A DNA stretch of 64,000 bases from Parasponia andersonii (Eukaryota; Streptophyta; Magnoliopsida; Rosales; Cannabaceae), in contig JXTB01000515.1 in the NCBI GenBank assembly GCA_002914805.1, forward strand, positions 146,134 to 210,133, written 5' to 3'. The position numbers and the translations under genes are program-made. Shown one piece after another: positions 24,021 through 37,500 of this stretch. The stretch's first letter is position 1. Every line of letters starts with the position of its first letter. The notes beneath the pieces are model-generated. The model did not search any database. It was not told the origin of the DNA and worked only from the letters and a program-made list of their open reading frames with translations.

Positions 24021-24479
24021 AATCCCCTCATTCTCTTGTTAAAAGTTAAAAAAATCATTCTCATGATTATTAATACAAGTATTGGATAATAAGTGCATTG
24101 TTTGTGTTAATGGTAAATAGAAATTAATAATTTTTAGTTATAAATTAATTATTCATTAAAGATTCAACGACACTTAAGGATCAAAAAAATAATTACAAAT
24201 GTTAATAGACTTAGACCTAGCTCTAATTATAACTGTTACTTGGATGGTAAATTTATAAGTCATCATATATCAATGGAATATTCGAAGCTTTTTAGTTGAA
24301 TAAATTATCTAAAAATGTTGAGAGTGTACCACCATATTTTTAATAGAGTAATACAGGAATTGATAAATTATATTTGCTATGTTCTTATTTATTTTAAGTT
24401 GTTTTAATTATTTTACTAGCTATTTTAATGTTTTGCTTATTTGTGTACATAAGAGAATAAAATAAGAGTATTTGACGTG

Positions 24480-26640
24480 AATTAAAGTAAATTTGTGCCG
24501 CACCAATGGGTCTTTTAAATAATTGGAATTGAATTAAATTTGACACGGTCGTAATGTAATGAAAATGAGACAAATCGGAACTGAAATGAAAAATTGGCGC
24601 ATCCGGGAATTCGAGGCACCAAACTAGCAGAAAAGTGGTGCTACAATGCTAAAAGTTGTGCCACAACACCAATTCTCAGGAAGTTTTGGTGCTACAACAT
24701 TGGCGCCATATCTTGCATCTTGGGTCAATAATTGATGGCCAAAATCAACTTTTTAATGATCCAAATGTCAAGATTCGACCTACTTTAAATTTGCATAAGT
24801 TACCTCTTTAAAACCCTATCTTTGGGGTTGAAAGAGGCATAGAGGGATAGAGAGAAAAATAGGGTGACAATCATGAACGGAGAGGATGCAGGGAAAGAAG
24901 AAAATGAAAATATGCTCCAATCTACTCTATTTCTTGATTTTCTCATCAACATCTATCATAGTTTGTTCTTAGGTTTTTCTCTTCATTTTTTTTGTGAGTT
25001 TTTCTTTATATTTTTCATATTTAAAAAGTAATATTATTGAGAGCAAATCTTTGAGAGAAGATTCAAGAGAGTAAGAACCAAATTTGAAGGAAGAAATTGA
25101 CAACCTCTATGAACACCTTCAAGCTCTTCAAAGAGAGGAAATTTTAAAATTCTTTTCTTTTTGATATTGTATTTCTTAATTTAATATATTAAAATACTAT
25201 TGTTCTCAATTTATATGATGAATTAAATATTGTTTTATATAGTTTTAATCTATGAATCAACCTAGTATCTTGTGTTTGTTTATTTCTCTCCTCTTTCATT
25301 AATCAAATCTATTGTTAAGTTATTCGTTTTACCTTGTTGAGTAAAATTTTTATGAGTTTAAAAAAGGGATTAGAAATTTGGACTTAGGTAAAACAATGTA
25401 AGATTACTTAGTTTATGGTAAGTTTGTATAGGATAGGAATATATCTATGTGACTTGTGCAACCTTTTTATGAATTACTAAAGTTAATGAATCTAGTCAAT
25501 TTATGTTAGAAATAACATACTAACTTATCCAGGTATTTTCATTTATGTCTTGGAAAGAAATTTGTGAATACATTCAAATTCTTGGTTGACAACTCTAGTG
25601 GATTAATTAATTTAAGAGACAAATTATGAAATTGCATGACAAGAGAATGGTTGAGAAATTAGTAAACCCAGATATTTTTCTTATTGTTTTATCTTTTATT
25701 TATTTGCATTATAGTTTAGTTTCTTTTATTTTATTTCTCTAAAATTTATATTTTATTTGTTTGGATAAAATTAGAGGTGGGATAATTTTGATACTTAGCA
25801 TTGAATTAAAAATCAATCATCGTGGGTTTGACACTCTACTTCTATATCTATATTATTTGTGACCATATATATTTGCATATGAATGTATAAATTTATAGTT
25901 GCACATTCTAACTGATAAGTTTTTGGTGCTGTTGCCGAGGATTGAAATATAAATTTTGTTAATATTAATACTAATCGATTCTAGTTTTAATTCAAAATTT
26001 TCATTTATTTATTTATTTATTTTTCTTAACTGTTTTTTCAATAACATACTATGGTTATTATAAAGGTAGAGACATGATGGACATCAATCAAGAATGGCAC
26101 AAATGTCTCATGGTTTTGAGTACTCAATTAAGCAAAGTGAAAAAAAATTAGAAATCATGGAATTTACTACTTGAGTGAGTGAATTGACCAATAAGGTAGA
26201 TACCTTAACTGCACAAGCTTCCCACTGTCCATTATGAATTGCCAATTATGTGGAAGAAACCATCCAAGAGAAGGATGTCCATACAATTTACAATTGGTAC
26301 ACTTTATTATTAATGGCCATATACAACAAAGTTATCCGTATTTAAATTTCTACAATCTGAGTTGACAGGCATACCATGATTACTCTTAGTGAAACAATCA
26401 AGGCCCATCACTGTACTTTTATAACGAGCTTATATTGTCATTGGAGTTTCCTCATCAACTACCTATACAAAAAAACAAGCCATCATTGGAGAAGGTGATT
26501 AAGCACTACATAAGAAGAATAGATACATACTTCCCCAAGTAAGAGGAAAAACCATCAGAAGACATGATAATGCAACAAATGCAAAGAATAGATACTTTCT
26601 TCCAAGAATAAGAGGTCTCAATCCGAAATCTTAAACATCT
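24480..26640 (+). mobile_element. Ty3/gypsy Tat/Athila-like remnant (LTR, PBS, gag fragment)
   Basis: The region at about 24480-25922 looks like a 5' LTR: GC-richer U3 words repeated around GGTGCTACAA (24640-24700), then a leader. It ends at TGGTGCTGTTGCCGAGGA (25924-25941), which differs by three transitions from TGGCGCCGTTGCCGGGGA, the primer-binding site typical of Athila/Tat elements. After it, the broken internal region holds a gag-type zinc knuckle, CQLCGRNHPREGC (26240-26278), with C-C-H-C ligands in place. No pol domains follow; the copy stops near 26640. The left border is uncertain. Confidence 0.6.
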
Positions 26641-26670
26641 ATTTTAATATATATAATATCAAAAAAGACA

Positions 26671-26671
26671 A

Positions 26672-26711
<40 letters not shown>

Positions 26712-26790
26712 ATATATATATATGCTCCCTACACTTATCTTTTCCCTTTTAAGATGCAATAAATATACAAAAAAAAAAAAAAAAAAAAAC
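26671..26790. repeat. AT microsatellite and poly-A tract
   Basis: An (AT)n run fills 26671-26723 with one interruption, and an A run of about 20 lies at 26769-26789. These separate the retroelement remnant from the promoter side of the next gene. Confidence 0.85.
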
Positions 26791-27106
26791 GTTATAAATT
26801 GAAGAAGGAAAACAAGAAGGACCCCGTGAGGAGGCTTTTGTAATTTGGTCGTGGCGGGTTTTAATCGGTGGGACATATCAGTTCTATTTTTTTTTTTTCG
26901 GTCCAAGCCACATGGTTCTTGTCCAATTAATAAAAACCAGCAACAGTGGCAGACCATGGTAATTTATCGAAAACAGCAAGGTCATTTGAGTAAAATCGGC
27001 AAGGCAGAGGCAGTTACTAGGCTGATCGACATTTGATTCTTGTCTTGGTCGCCACTTCTACTGTTGTTTTCTTCGCACCACGACACTCGTAGTAGCTTTA
27101 GCTCTC

Positions 27107-27116
27107 TATAATAAAA
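27107..27116 (+). promoter_or_regulatory. Candidate TATA box of the UDP-GlcNAc pyrophosphorylase gene
   Basis: TATAATAAAA lies 121 bases upstream of the start codon, followed by a leader that contains a (GA)n run at about 27210-27231, a common feature of plant 5' leaders. Transcription would start near 27140, which is a guess from spacing alone. Confidence 0.45.
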
Positions 27117-27236
27117 GCAAAGCTCCTCCAGTAGGCCAGAAAAAAATGAGCGTTACAATCTGAACTCAAAAGAGACCGATCTAGAGAGAGAAAGCTTCGA
27201 GTTTTCTAGAGAGAGAGAGAGAGAGAGAGAGCAACA

Positions 27237-30200
27237 ATGAGGGAACTAGTAACGGACACTTCCTCACTGTCACAGCAACAACAACGACAACAAACACCGC
27301 CACAGGCTCTGCTAGAGCGACTCAAGGACTTCGGCCAGGAAGACGCATTTGCCCTCTGGGACGAGCTTTCCCCCGAAGAACGCCTCCTCCTTGTCAGGGA
27401 CATTCAGGTCATTTCTTTTACCTGGATCTTTTCCTTTTTAGCTGAGCTGAAGAGAAGAACATAGTTATTCTGATTAATAATGTATCTGATTTTGCTATTG
27501 CAAATTTGTGATTATTTATCGTTTTATTCAGAGCTTAGATCTTTCGAGGATTGATCGGATTATCCGGTGTTCTTTTCGGTCTCATGGTTAGTGCTATGAA
27601 CGAATCTGTTCATCATGTCAATAACTAAAAGTTATAGAGCTTGTTTTTTTGTTTTTTCTTTTTTAAGAAGGTTTTTGAAGTGAAATTTTGTGATTTTGTT
27701 GGGAATTTAAGGTCTACCGGTGGTGGCGGCGATTGAGCCGGTACCGGAGAGTAGTGTATCGACGGTGGAGGAGCGGACACTTGGAGACAGAGAGAGGTGG
27801 TGGAAGATGGGTTTGAAAGCCATCTCAGATGGAAAGTTGGGTGTGCTGCTTTTATCTGGTGGCCAGGTGTCTTGCTCTACTACTAATACTATCCTCATTT
27901 TGGTTTTGTTCTAATATTAATTATGCTTTATGATTGCTTTGTTGTTGCTTAATTTATTAGTGTTTTGCTTTTTCACTTTATCTTCACCTTTATAGTGCAC
28001 TAGAAAGAGATTTATAATGTTGTTTTGGAGAGGATGGGTTGTCACATTTGGAACCCTTCTCTCTCTTTTTATCTCTCATAATTGTGGTATGATTTTGTTA
28101 ATCGAAAAAAATCCATCAAGGACTTCCTTTTTGGATAAAGACATTATTATTTCCATTAAAGATTTGAGGATGATTTGGTTATTGGAATGTTTGGCTTGAT
28201 AATGGATAAAGTTGCTTTTGGGGGTGTATTATTGAGATAATCTTCTCTCTCTGGTTGGTACGTTGTTACTGTCTGCTGTTTATCTCACTGTCACTGTTTC
28301 TGAAAGCATGTAGTGATTAAAGACAAAATTTATGGAACATTTTTTGTTAAATGAAATTCATTAATTATGAAAAGTTACTTTAATGGGACACCGATATTTT
28401 ATTTTCACTTTCTTTCCCATTCAGCATCTACTTTAATTGTGAAAATGATCTGCATTATCTACGACATCTATTATCAGGGGAATTCTATCCTCTTGAGCAT
28501 AATTAAATGAAAGATGAGAAACATGTTCTGCTTCATTAAAAAACCAAAAAAAAAAAAAAAAAGGGGAAAAATCCTTTTAACTCCTTTTGTTTGGAGTATC
28601 TAATTTAACTGGACGTATTAATCCCCACTTTATCTGTAGCAGTTGAATTCAGGAGATCAAATTTCATCAACCTAAAAGAAGACACAAGGAATTATCATTT
28701 TCCTTATTTGAGTCATTAGATCATAAAACAATTTGGTTAGTGTATTACAGTTTTTACTTTCCTAATAGTTAACATATCAATGATATCAGTTCTGCTTATG
28801 AGTTATCACAAAGAGAGGGAGTCAGTACAAGAATTTGCCCTTTCCTGGTTAAGTTGAACCTGATTTCGTTTATTTTCACTAGAGACTGGAATATCAAAGG
28901 AACCAAATTTAGTTTCTGTAACACTACAGTTTTGCAGACTTTTTCTCGTGCTTGAAGCTTTTATGTTGGTAGAGAACTAAGTCTTGACCCACTTTGGTTG
29001 CATATAAATTTTGTAATATAAATGGATTATGAGAATGTTATAACTTTTAATTTCAAACATGCTTTGTAGTTCGCAAAACTGAAAAATTCTTTCCCTCTGT
29101 CTTTTCTTTTTCTGTTTAGCCGTCTATATATTAGTCCCTTGTTTAAGTTTGACTTCTATAACGTATGCATTCTTTTGTTTTCATTACAATGAAATTCAGG
29201 GAACTCGTCTTGGAAGTTCGGATCCAAAGGGATGCTTCAGTGAGTAATAATCACACCTAGTTAGTTTAAGTTTATTTTGCTGATATTTAAGGGATGTCTT
29301 TAAAATATAGAGAAGAATGATTGAAGAAAATCAGTGTTGTCCATAATCCATTTTCTGTTCTTTGATTTATACTATTGAACTAACATGTTCTTTTATAGTA
29401 AGTTCTGTTTGAAGTTACCTATTATGAGCTTATGTGTCTTCCATGTGATTTTAGATATTGGGCTTCCATCTGGGAAGTCACTATTTCAACTTCAAGCTGA
29501 GCGGATTTTGTGTGTTCAGAGTTTAGCTGCTGAAGCCATAAATGACGGTATTTTCATGTCTTCTACACTCTGTCTTTTCCTTTCTTCTCTCTTTCATCCA
29601 AGGTCAATCTGTACAGTATGAAGTATAATCTTCACTTACTCGGCACCAGCACTAAACACAAATTTGATCCTAAATCTTCTGTATAGTCCCCTCGAGTTAC
29701 ATTGGAGCAGCCAAAATATGAGATTTCTTAACACAGGTATTTTACATTCCATCTGTCACTTATTCCAATGATTTGTTTGTTGAAAGGTTCTGCTCGTTCA
29801 GTGCAAATACATTGTTATATTATGACCAGTCCATTCACTGATGAGGCCACACGCAAATTTTTTGAAAGTCACAAGTTTTTTGGTCTTGAACCTGATCAAG
29901 TAAGAAGTCTTGCTTTGTCTTATCTGTTTTATCCTCTTTATTTTTTTATCCCTGGTAATGGAGGATCTGTGGTTTCTTCTCACTTTGAAGTCTTGCTTTT
30001 TGTTTGGTGCAGGTTATCTTCTTTCAGCAAGGCACCATACCTTGTGTTTCAAATGATGGTAGATTTATAATGGAAACTCCATACAAGGTATGTTTCTTCC
30101 ATGATTGATCAAATTTGTCTCTATTGTTTGATAGGGAATGGTTGTTAGCTTTCTTTAATTTTTGTCCTACCTTGGAGCTAAATGTTTTAAACAGAATCTA

Positions 30201-33200
30201 GGAACAAAAAAGCAAGAGTGTTGTTTAATAATGTAGGAAAATGGAACCCATTCTTCATCCTTGCATTCTTAAGGCTTTTGATGCAATATAATACTCTTAT
30301 GATTCATAGAAACTAACTCCTTGAGAACTTAAGGGTTCTTCCTTCTTTAACAGTAGAAAATTACTTTCTTTTCTCAAATGTGAAACTCATTTTTTCCAGA
30401 ACCGGGCTCTCGTAGTTGTTTATGTTACTGAGTTATAAAATTTTCTTCTAATGTCGAAAACCTGATCATTTCAAGGGAACACATATTATTCTGGTTACTG
30501 AAGTATCAAAGATTGGGATTGACTCTTGTGTACTTTACAAATGTTATTTTGATTGTACAAAATAATCTGCTTCTTGAACTATGAGATCTTCAGAAGCAAA
30601 TAAACCAACAAATATTATTTTAAGTAGGATAGTATGTAGAACAAGAGTGAGAATTTAAAAGAGATGAGAGAAAAAAGAGAAAGAGAGAATTGAGGAAGAA
30701 GAAGAGAAAAGTTTAGAAAAGGAGAGAAGGAGAGGAAGAATATTAGTGAGAGAATTTCTGAATAGTTGTATATCATTAATCAAGTCTTAAAATAATGAAA
30801 ATAGAAGAGATTATTTATAGAGAAGCTTTTAGACAAAACTAGGAAACTAATATCTTCTAGAAATGATCATAAAAGAGAAATATTAAACTAGTTACTCAAA
30901 ACTAAATAAAACCTAATAATTAAATAAAACATAATTGTATAATCTTAAAATAATCTAATTAATAATAATATAGATTTCTATATTCATGTTCCTCATCAGT
31001 AGTTTTCATGAAGTTTGAGCAACAGTTAAACACAAGTGCATAAGTACAATGATGCTAATTGCATTAGATAAAAATTTAAAGTGGTTTCCATCTATTTGAG
31101 AGTCATCATACTGATTCTTTAATGTTGTTATAAAACCACTAGCGATTGGTTGAGGGATTGGTTCTAGGATGTCTGAAGAAGTATTTACTTAGTTAGACGC
31201 TGTCATCTCCCTTTTGGTTGCCAACCCTGGTTGATTGCTAGTTCATTTATCAGGTCTAGGAATTGGGATTTTACATATGCTTGATTATGTTTGATTTCTG
31301 TAAGAATCCTAACTCTATCAGCGTGAATAAGAATGAAATGAAAATATTGAAAAAGATCGTGTGCGTAAAAATTAGATAAATGTTGTACTTGGCATTGTTT
31401 TATGAGTCTCTATTTATTGCTGTGTTTTTATTTATTATATTACTTGTTAGATGGAACTTCTGACTTAAAATAAACAAGAGTTGCTAGTTTATTACTTCAT
31501 AAACTATGCTGTATACTGACTGCTATCAGTTAGGAAATATTTGTTATCTGGATTCTAGAATATCTTCTTTTTTTCCTGCAATATAAGTTTTTTCATTACC
31601 GATTGTACAAGTTCCATTGTTACATGAGTTTTGCACTTCTTTAATCCAGGTAGCTAAGGCTCCAGATGGGAATGGAGGAGTTTTTATGGGTACCTTTTGT
31701 TAAAATTTTGTTCAAGTGTTGACTACTATTCGCTATAGTTGATTTTCCTTCGCATATTTTTCTTTATTGCTTGCTACTCACTAATATGATATGTTGATCA
31801 GCTCTGAAATCATCAAAATTATTAGAAGATATGTCCATGAGAGGAATTAAATATGTGGATTGCTATGGTGTTGATAATGCACTGGTGAGTTTTCTTCCTT
31901 TACTGACAGTACTTTTAGTTCTAACAAAAAGGGAAATACATGTAGAAGCCTCTTATTTTGATTATTTGGTTGGAAAAGGAGAGAGGGAAATAAATGGGAA
32001 GTAAATTTCCATATTTTCCTCAGTTTTTCTCTTGTGCCATCAAAAATTCAATTTATGTTAGATTTTGAAGAGTGGCATAGAGGGAGGAAAAGCTGCACAA
32101 GACATTTTATTTTATTTTTGTTGACAGTATTTTGTTTACACTGTAATTCTCATTTTGGAAATTTAACCAAAGGATGTGCGTCACTTTGACTTTCTATTGG
32201 TTCAATACCTGGAACTTATTTTATTTGAGAGTATAGTGATAAGGATCTTGAAAGCAGGTTCGTGTAGCTGATCCAACTTTCTTGGGTTATTTCATTGATA
32301 AAGGTGTTGCTGCTGCTGCAAAAGTTGTCCGTAAGGTACATCCACTCTCTCATGTTCAGAAACTTGATTAATATACGTTATTCTGAAATGTGTTCGTTGT
32401 TCTTTCCTTTGAATTGCAAAGGTATATTGCTGATGTAATGGGTTATTCTGCGCTTTTTTTTTTTCTTCCGGGTTTACTGATGAAATCTTATTTTGAAGAA
32501 ACAAGATATCTGCAATGCTCATTTTTAATATGATCACATCCTTACCTCTGCCTCTTCTTGTCAATTTCTTTGGAAAGTTTTTCAACAATCGGACATTGCA
32601 AAGAAACCCGTTCTTGCAGATAAATTCTTAACACCCAAGTAGGCTTACAAAGTTGATTACAATCAAGTGCTTTCTGGGCCATATCAGATCTTTCAATTGG
32701 ACTTAATTCCCAAATTAGCGAGAATTTTATGTATGAAGGATTCACTTGTTTCTAATAGAATTTCGCCTCTTTTCTACTTCTTTAGATATCTTGTTTGCAC
32801 AGAAATTTCAAACTGAAAGGTTTCATTAATTATGTGCATGACTACTTTTGGTTTTATTTAGTGCATACAAAAGGATTTTTAAGTTGCTTGAGACTTTCTT
32901 GTTACAGGCATACCCCCAAGAAAAGGTTGGTGTCTTTGTTCGCCGAGGCAAGGGTGGACCTCTAACTGTGGTAGAATACAGTGAGTTGGATTCATCTATG
33001 GCTTCTGAAATCAATCAAGGAACTGGGCGCCTTCGTTTCTGTTGGAGCAATGTAATGTCCACTGCATCCTTTTTATCTATTTTTATTTGATCTTTACCTG
33101 TTCATAATCTCATCTGCCCGATGAAAATGACATTTATTATTTTCTGTTCACCAAATATAATTAATTGTAAATTTGTGTTTGTAGAGGATTTTTATTTTTT

Positions 33201-34458
33201 TAATTTTTTTAATTTATTTTAACTTCAAGATTTTCCCATACTGATAAAACTGTTTTTGTTCATCTCAGCTGCATTTAAACTAGAATTATTAGTAAAAGGG
33301 TGGATAAGTTGTAGGTTGAAAATGTTTTATATATTTAAAATATAAAGTGAAACAAATTATACTAGAAATTGATTTTTAGTTTTTCTTTTGTCATATTCTT
33401 CCCTTTTGTGTACTAGTCTAGGAGATACAAAAACTTTTTCTCCTATTCCAACTTTTAAAGATAAAATTATTTGTAAATGCTTTGAAGTTTCCTTAAATCA
33501 TAAATGGTGTGGGCTATTGAGTCAAGTTTGTAATTTATGTCCTAAATTTGGACCAGGAATGCAATTTATTTTTGTGGCAATTAATATTCTGTGTCAGAAG
33601 GTTCTGTTATTCTGTTTTCACCATTCAGAAAACCACAATCCAAAGAACAAATTAGCCTCTGGGAGACCTGCTTCTTGTGTATGGCTTTCAAGGCTAGGTT
33701 TTCCAGCAAGGAAGGGGTATAGAAAGGATGAATAAGATTAGGTGGGGTGGGGGAATGTGAAGGATGGAGATATGTATCGACTGCTCTTACAATTTGTTTG
33801 GTGAGATACAAGGGTGCGAAATACATCTTCATTCCTTTTTTTGGTATTAGAAGAGAGTTGAAAGGATGGGTAGGCTTTTTTATATAGTTACCGCGAGATG
33901 CTCTTTACTTTTTGTCAAGGACTTGAGGTTAAAATGATCTTTCTTCTTTTACAATTTCACCAAATTTGTGCTCTCTTATCCTTCCAACTGTGGAAGGACA
34001 AGGATTACTTTTGGCAGGCCCACGGGGATCCTTCATCCAACTATGTATGAACTCTCTTTACCTCTCTCTCGTCCAGCATCCACGGTGTTGATGATAACAA
34101 GCTAGTGAATGAGCATAATCTTGTTTAGAAAAAGTCTTACAATTGTTTATGCTAAATATGTTCATTTTAGTTTTCCAAAATCTGGTCAGAGGAAGCAAGT
34201 ATGTTTTAGTAGATCAGATACCATATTAAGTGCTTTGAAGGTTTAAATTACATTTAATTTATGATGGTGTGCTTTTCTAACTTATTTGTCTAAACTCCTG
34301 GCTTGTGCCTCTGACTTGTGCCCTTTCAGGTCTGCCTACACATGTTTACTCTTGATTTTCTGAACCAAGTGGCAAATGGTCTTGAGAAAGACAGCATGTT
34401 AGTGATTGTTCTTTCTTTAGCCCGGTTCACAGCTTCCTCTCTCTGTTATACAAGTATA

Positions 34459-34510
<52 letters not shown>

Positions 34511-37500
34511 CTTATTTCTTTTCATTTTTTTCTGGTAGCTTATAAGGTGCTTTCATTAGTATAATCCTATAATGTTGATATATTTTTCTCACTTTACTGT
34601 CTTATCTGTTGACCCTCTCTCTCCCTAAATTTTTTTTTTTCTAACTAGTTGTTGTTCTAAAATCACATGCCAGGAGTGAATAGTTCGAGTACCTTGTATA
34701 TTCTGTATATTTTTGTGTATATTTTCGTCATTCCTATGGCTGATCTTATGCTGCTCGAGAATAGCTCTAATAATCATGATCGTTTTCTAATTTTATGGTA
34801 TAATGATTATGGACCCAGTAATAAGGAATGTCTGGATTCTTAAAAGGATAGTGAATGTAGAATAGTTGAGGGAGAGAAAAAAGTTCTCTTATTTCTTATT
34901 ATTTCACTAGGATTTACAAATTTAAATAACCAGCCGAAGAAAATTCTCTGCTGGAAATCAGTAGCTAAAATAGAAAAAGAAAACAAAAAAAAAAGGAAAT
35001 TGATTGAGTGAAATCAATATCCCTTTATTTTAGGTAACAAAATAAAAAATTAATCTCTAAAAATCTGATTATAACAGATTCCTAGAAATCCGCCTACAAT
35101 AAGAACGTTCACACCTATATCATTCAACACTCCTCCTCAAGTTGGTGCAAAAATATCAATCATGCCCAACTTGCTAACTTGAAGTTAAAACGGTTGTCTC
35201 AATAGGCCCTTGGTTAGAATATTTGCCACTTGTTGTGTAGTAGGAACAAATGGAGTACAAATCGCCTCTTCTTCAAGTTTTTCTTTAATGAAATTTCTAT
35301 CAATCTCAACGTGTTTCGTCCTATCATATAGAACTGGATTGTGAGCAATACTTATGGCTGCCTTATTGTCACAATACAATTTCATAGGAAGAACGACTGG
35401 TTTCTTGAGTTCCTCTAATACTCTCTATAGCCAAAGTATTTCACAAACTCCTTAAGCCATTAATCTGTACTCAGCTTCAGCGCTACTTCTGGCAACACCA
35501 TTTTGTTTTTTACTTCTCCACGTGACTAAATTTCCCCATAAGAATGTGCAATAGCCTAATGTGGATCTTCTATCAGTGATTGAACCTGCCCAGTTTCCAT
35601 ATGTATACACCTCAATTCCTCTCTTCTCATTCTTCTTTAAAAGAAGTCCCTTTCCAGATGTGCTCTTCAGATATCTTAAGATTCGATATACAGCTTCTAA
35701 ATGTTCCTCATATGGAGAGTGCATAAACTGACTTACCATGCTTACAACAAATGCAATATCAGGTCTAGTGTGAGACAAATAAATCAGTCTCCCAACTAGC
35801 CTTTGATATCGACCTGTATTAATCGGAACCCCATCTTTCACTTCTCCTAGTTTGGTATTGGCTTCAATTGGAGTGTTAGATGGTTTGCATCCACTCATTC
35901 CAGTTTCTTTCAAGAGGTCTAAGATGTACTTTCGTTGTGACATTACAGTACCTTTCTTTGATCTTGCAACTTCCATACCAAGAAAGTATCATAACTGCCC
36001 CAAATCTTTAATCTCAAACTCCTTTGCTAAACATTTCTTCAATCTACTCATTTCTTCTATATCATCTCTTTCTAGAATTTTGTCATCTACATAGACAATC
36101 AAGACTGATATCTTATCATTGGTAGAGAATTTTGTAAACAGAGTATGATCAGATTGTCCTTAGCTATATCCTTGGCTTTTGACAAAAGTCGTAAATCCCT
36201 CAAACCAAGCTCTAGGTGATTATTTGAGGCCATATAATGATTTTTTTAGTTTGCATACCTTAGATCCAAACTTCTCAGAAAACCCAGGTGGTGGATCCAT
36301 ATAGACCTCCTCCAAGTCTCCATTTAGGAAAGTGTTTTTCACATCTAACTATTTTAATGGCCAATCAAGATTGGCTGCAACAGATAAGATTACTAGGATG
36401 GTATTTAGCTTTGCCGCTGGAGAAGAAGTTTCAGAGTAGTCAACTCTATGAGTTTGAGTAAACCCCTTAGCCACTAACCGAACCTTGTATCTTTCGAAGG
36501 ATTCATCTGAGTTGTATTTCACTATGAATACTCATTTACAACCAACAATTGTCTTTCCATGTGGCAATTCCACTTTCTCCCAAGTAGCATTCTTTTCTAG
36601 GGCTTTCATCTCCTCAGATATAGCTTCCTTCCATTCAGGGACTTTTAGAGCTTCCTGTATATTATTAGGAATGATAACACTAGACACTTGTGAAATAAAG
36701 GCACAATAAGAAGATGACACATTTTTATAAGAAACAAAATTGAATAAGGGATGTTTTGTACGAGACCTAACACCTTTCCTAAGAGCAATGGGAAGATGGA
36801 TCTGACTTGAAGAATTAGACTCAAAATTACCTGAAAGAATGTTATTAGGAATTTTTGTTATATCATTGTTGATCTCATGATCTAACCTCGGATTAGATTC
36901 TTGGGATTGCTTCAAGATAGTGCCCTTCTTCTTTTGAGCTTGATACTCCTTTGAATACACAAGACCTTTATATCATTTCTCATTTATTTCAGTTTCAGTA
37001 TTTTGATTTTGAAATGGCATTAGCGAAGGTTGTTCATTATTTTCAAGATTTAATTCATCTGTGTTTTCTTCTTTATTTTCGTTAAAAACTTGTGTCTGCA
37101 AAATATCATCATTAGCAAACTCAATACTTAAATCAGAACCATCTAAAAACACATTTTCAGTACTGCTCTCCTCCTGAAGATGAGAGCTGTGATAATATGA
37201 TTGCCTTTCAAAAAACGTCACATTCATTGCCACAAACATTTTTTGTAAAACTAGGTCAAAACATTTATAGCCTTTTTGGTTTGTGAGATACCCTACAAAG
37301 ATACATTTGTGCGCCTTTGGATCAAGTTTGGTATGTTTAGGATCATGATTATGGACAAAGACAGTACTGCAAAAACCTTTAAGGGAATAGTTATTGGTAG
37401 CCTAGAGTTGGGAAAGCATTCACTGAAAATCTGCAATGGTGTTTAGATTTTAAAACCCTTTTCTGCATGCAGTTGATCAAGTAGGTAGCAATTAAAATTG

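Noticed and set aside
26631-26957. 108-codon minus-strand frame
   Set aside because: It runs through a poly-A tract and an AT microsatellite, giving runs of Phe and alternating Ile-Tyr; not a real protein.
33388-33735. 115-codon frame inside the pyrophosphorylase gene
   Set aside because: It lies wholly in intron 11, has no recognisable domain and no splice support.
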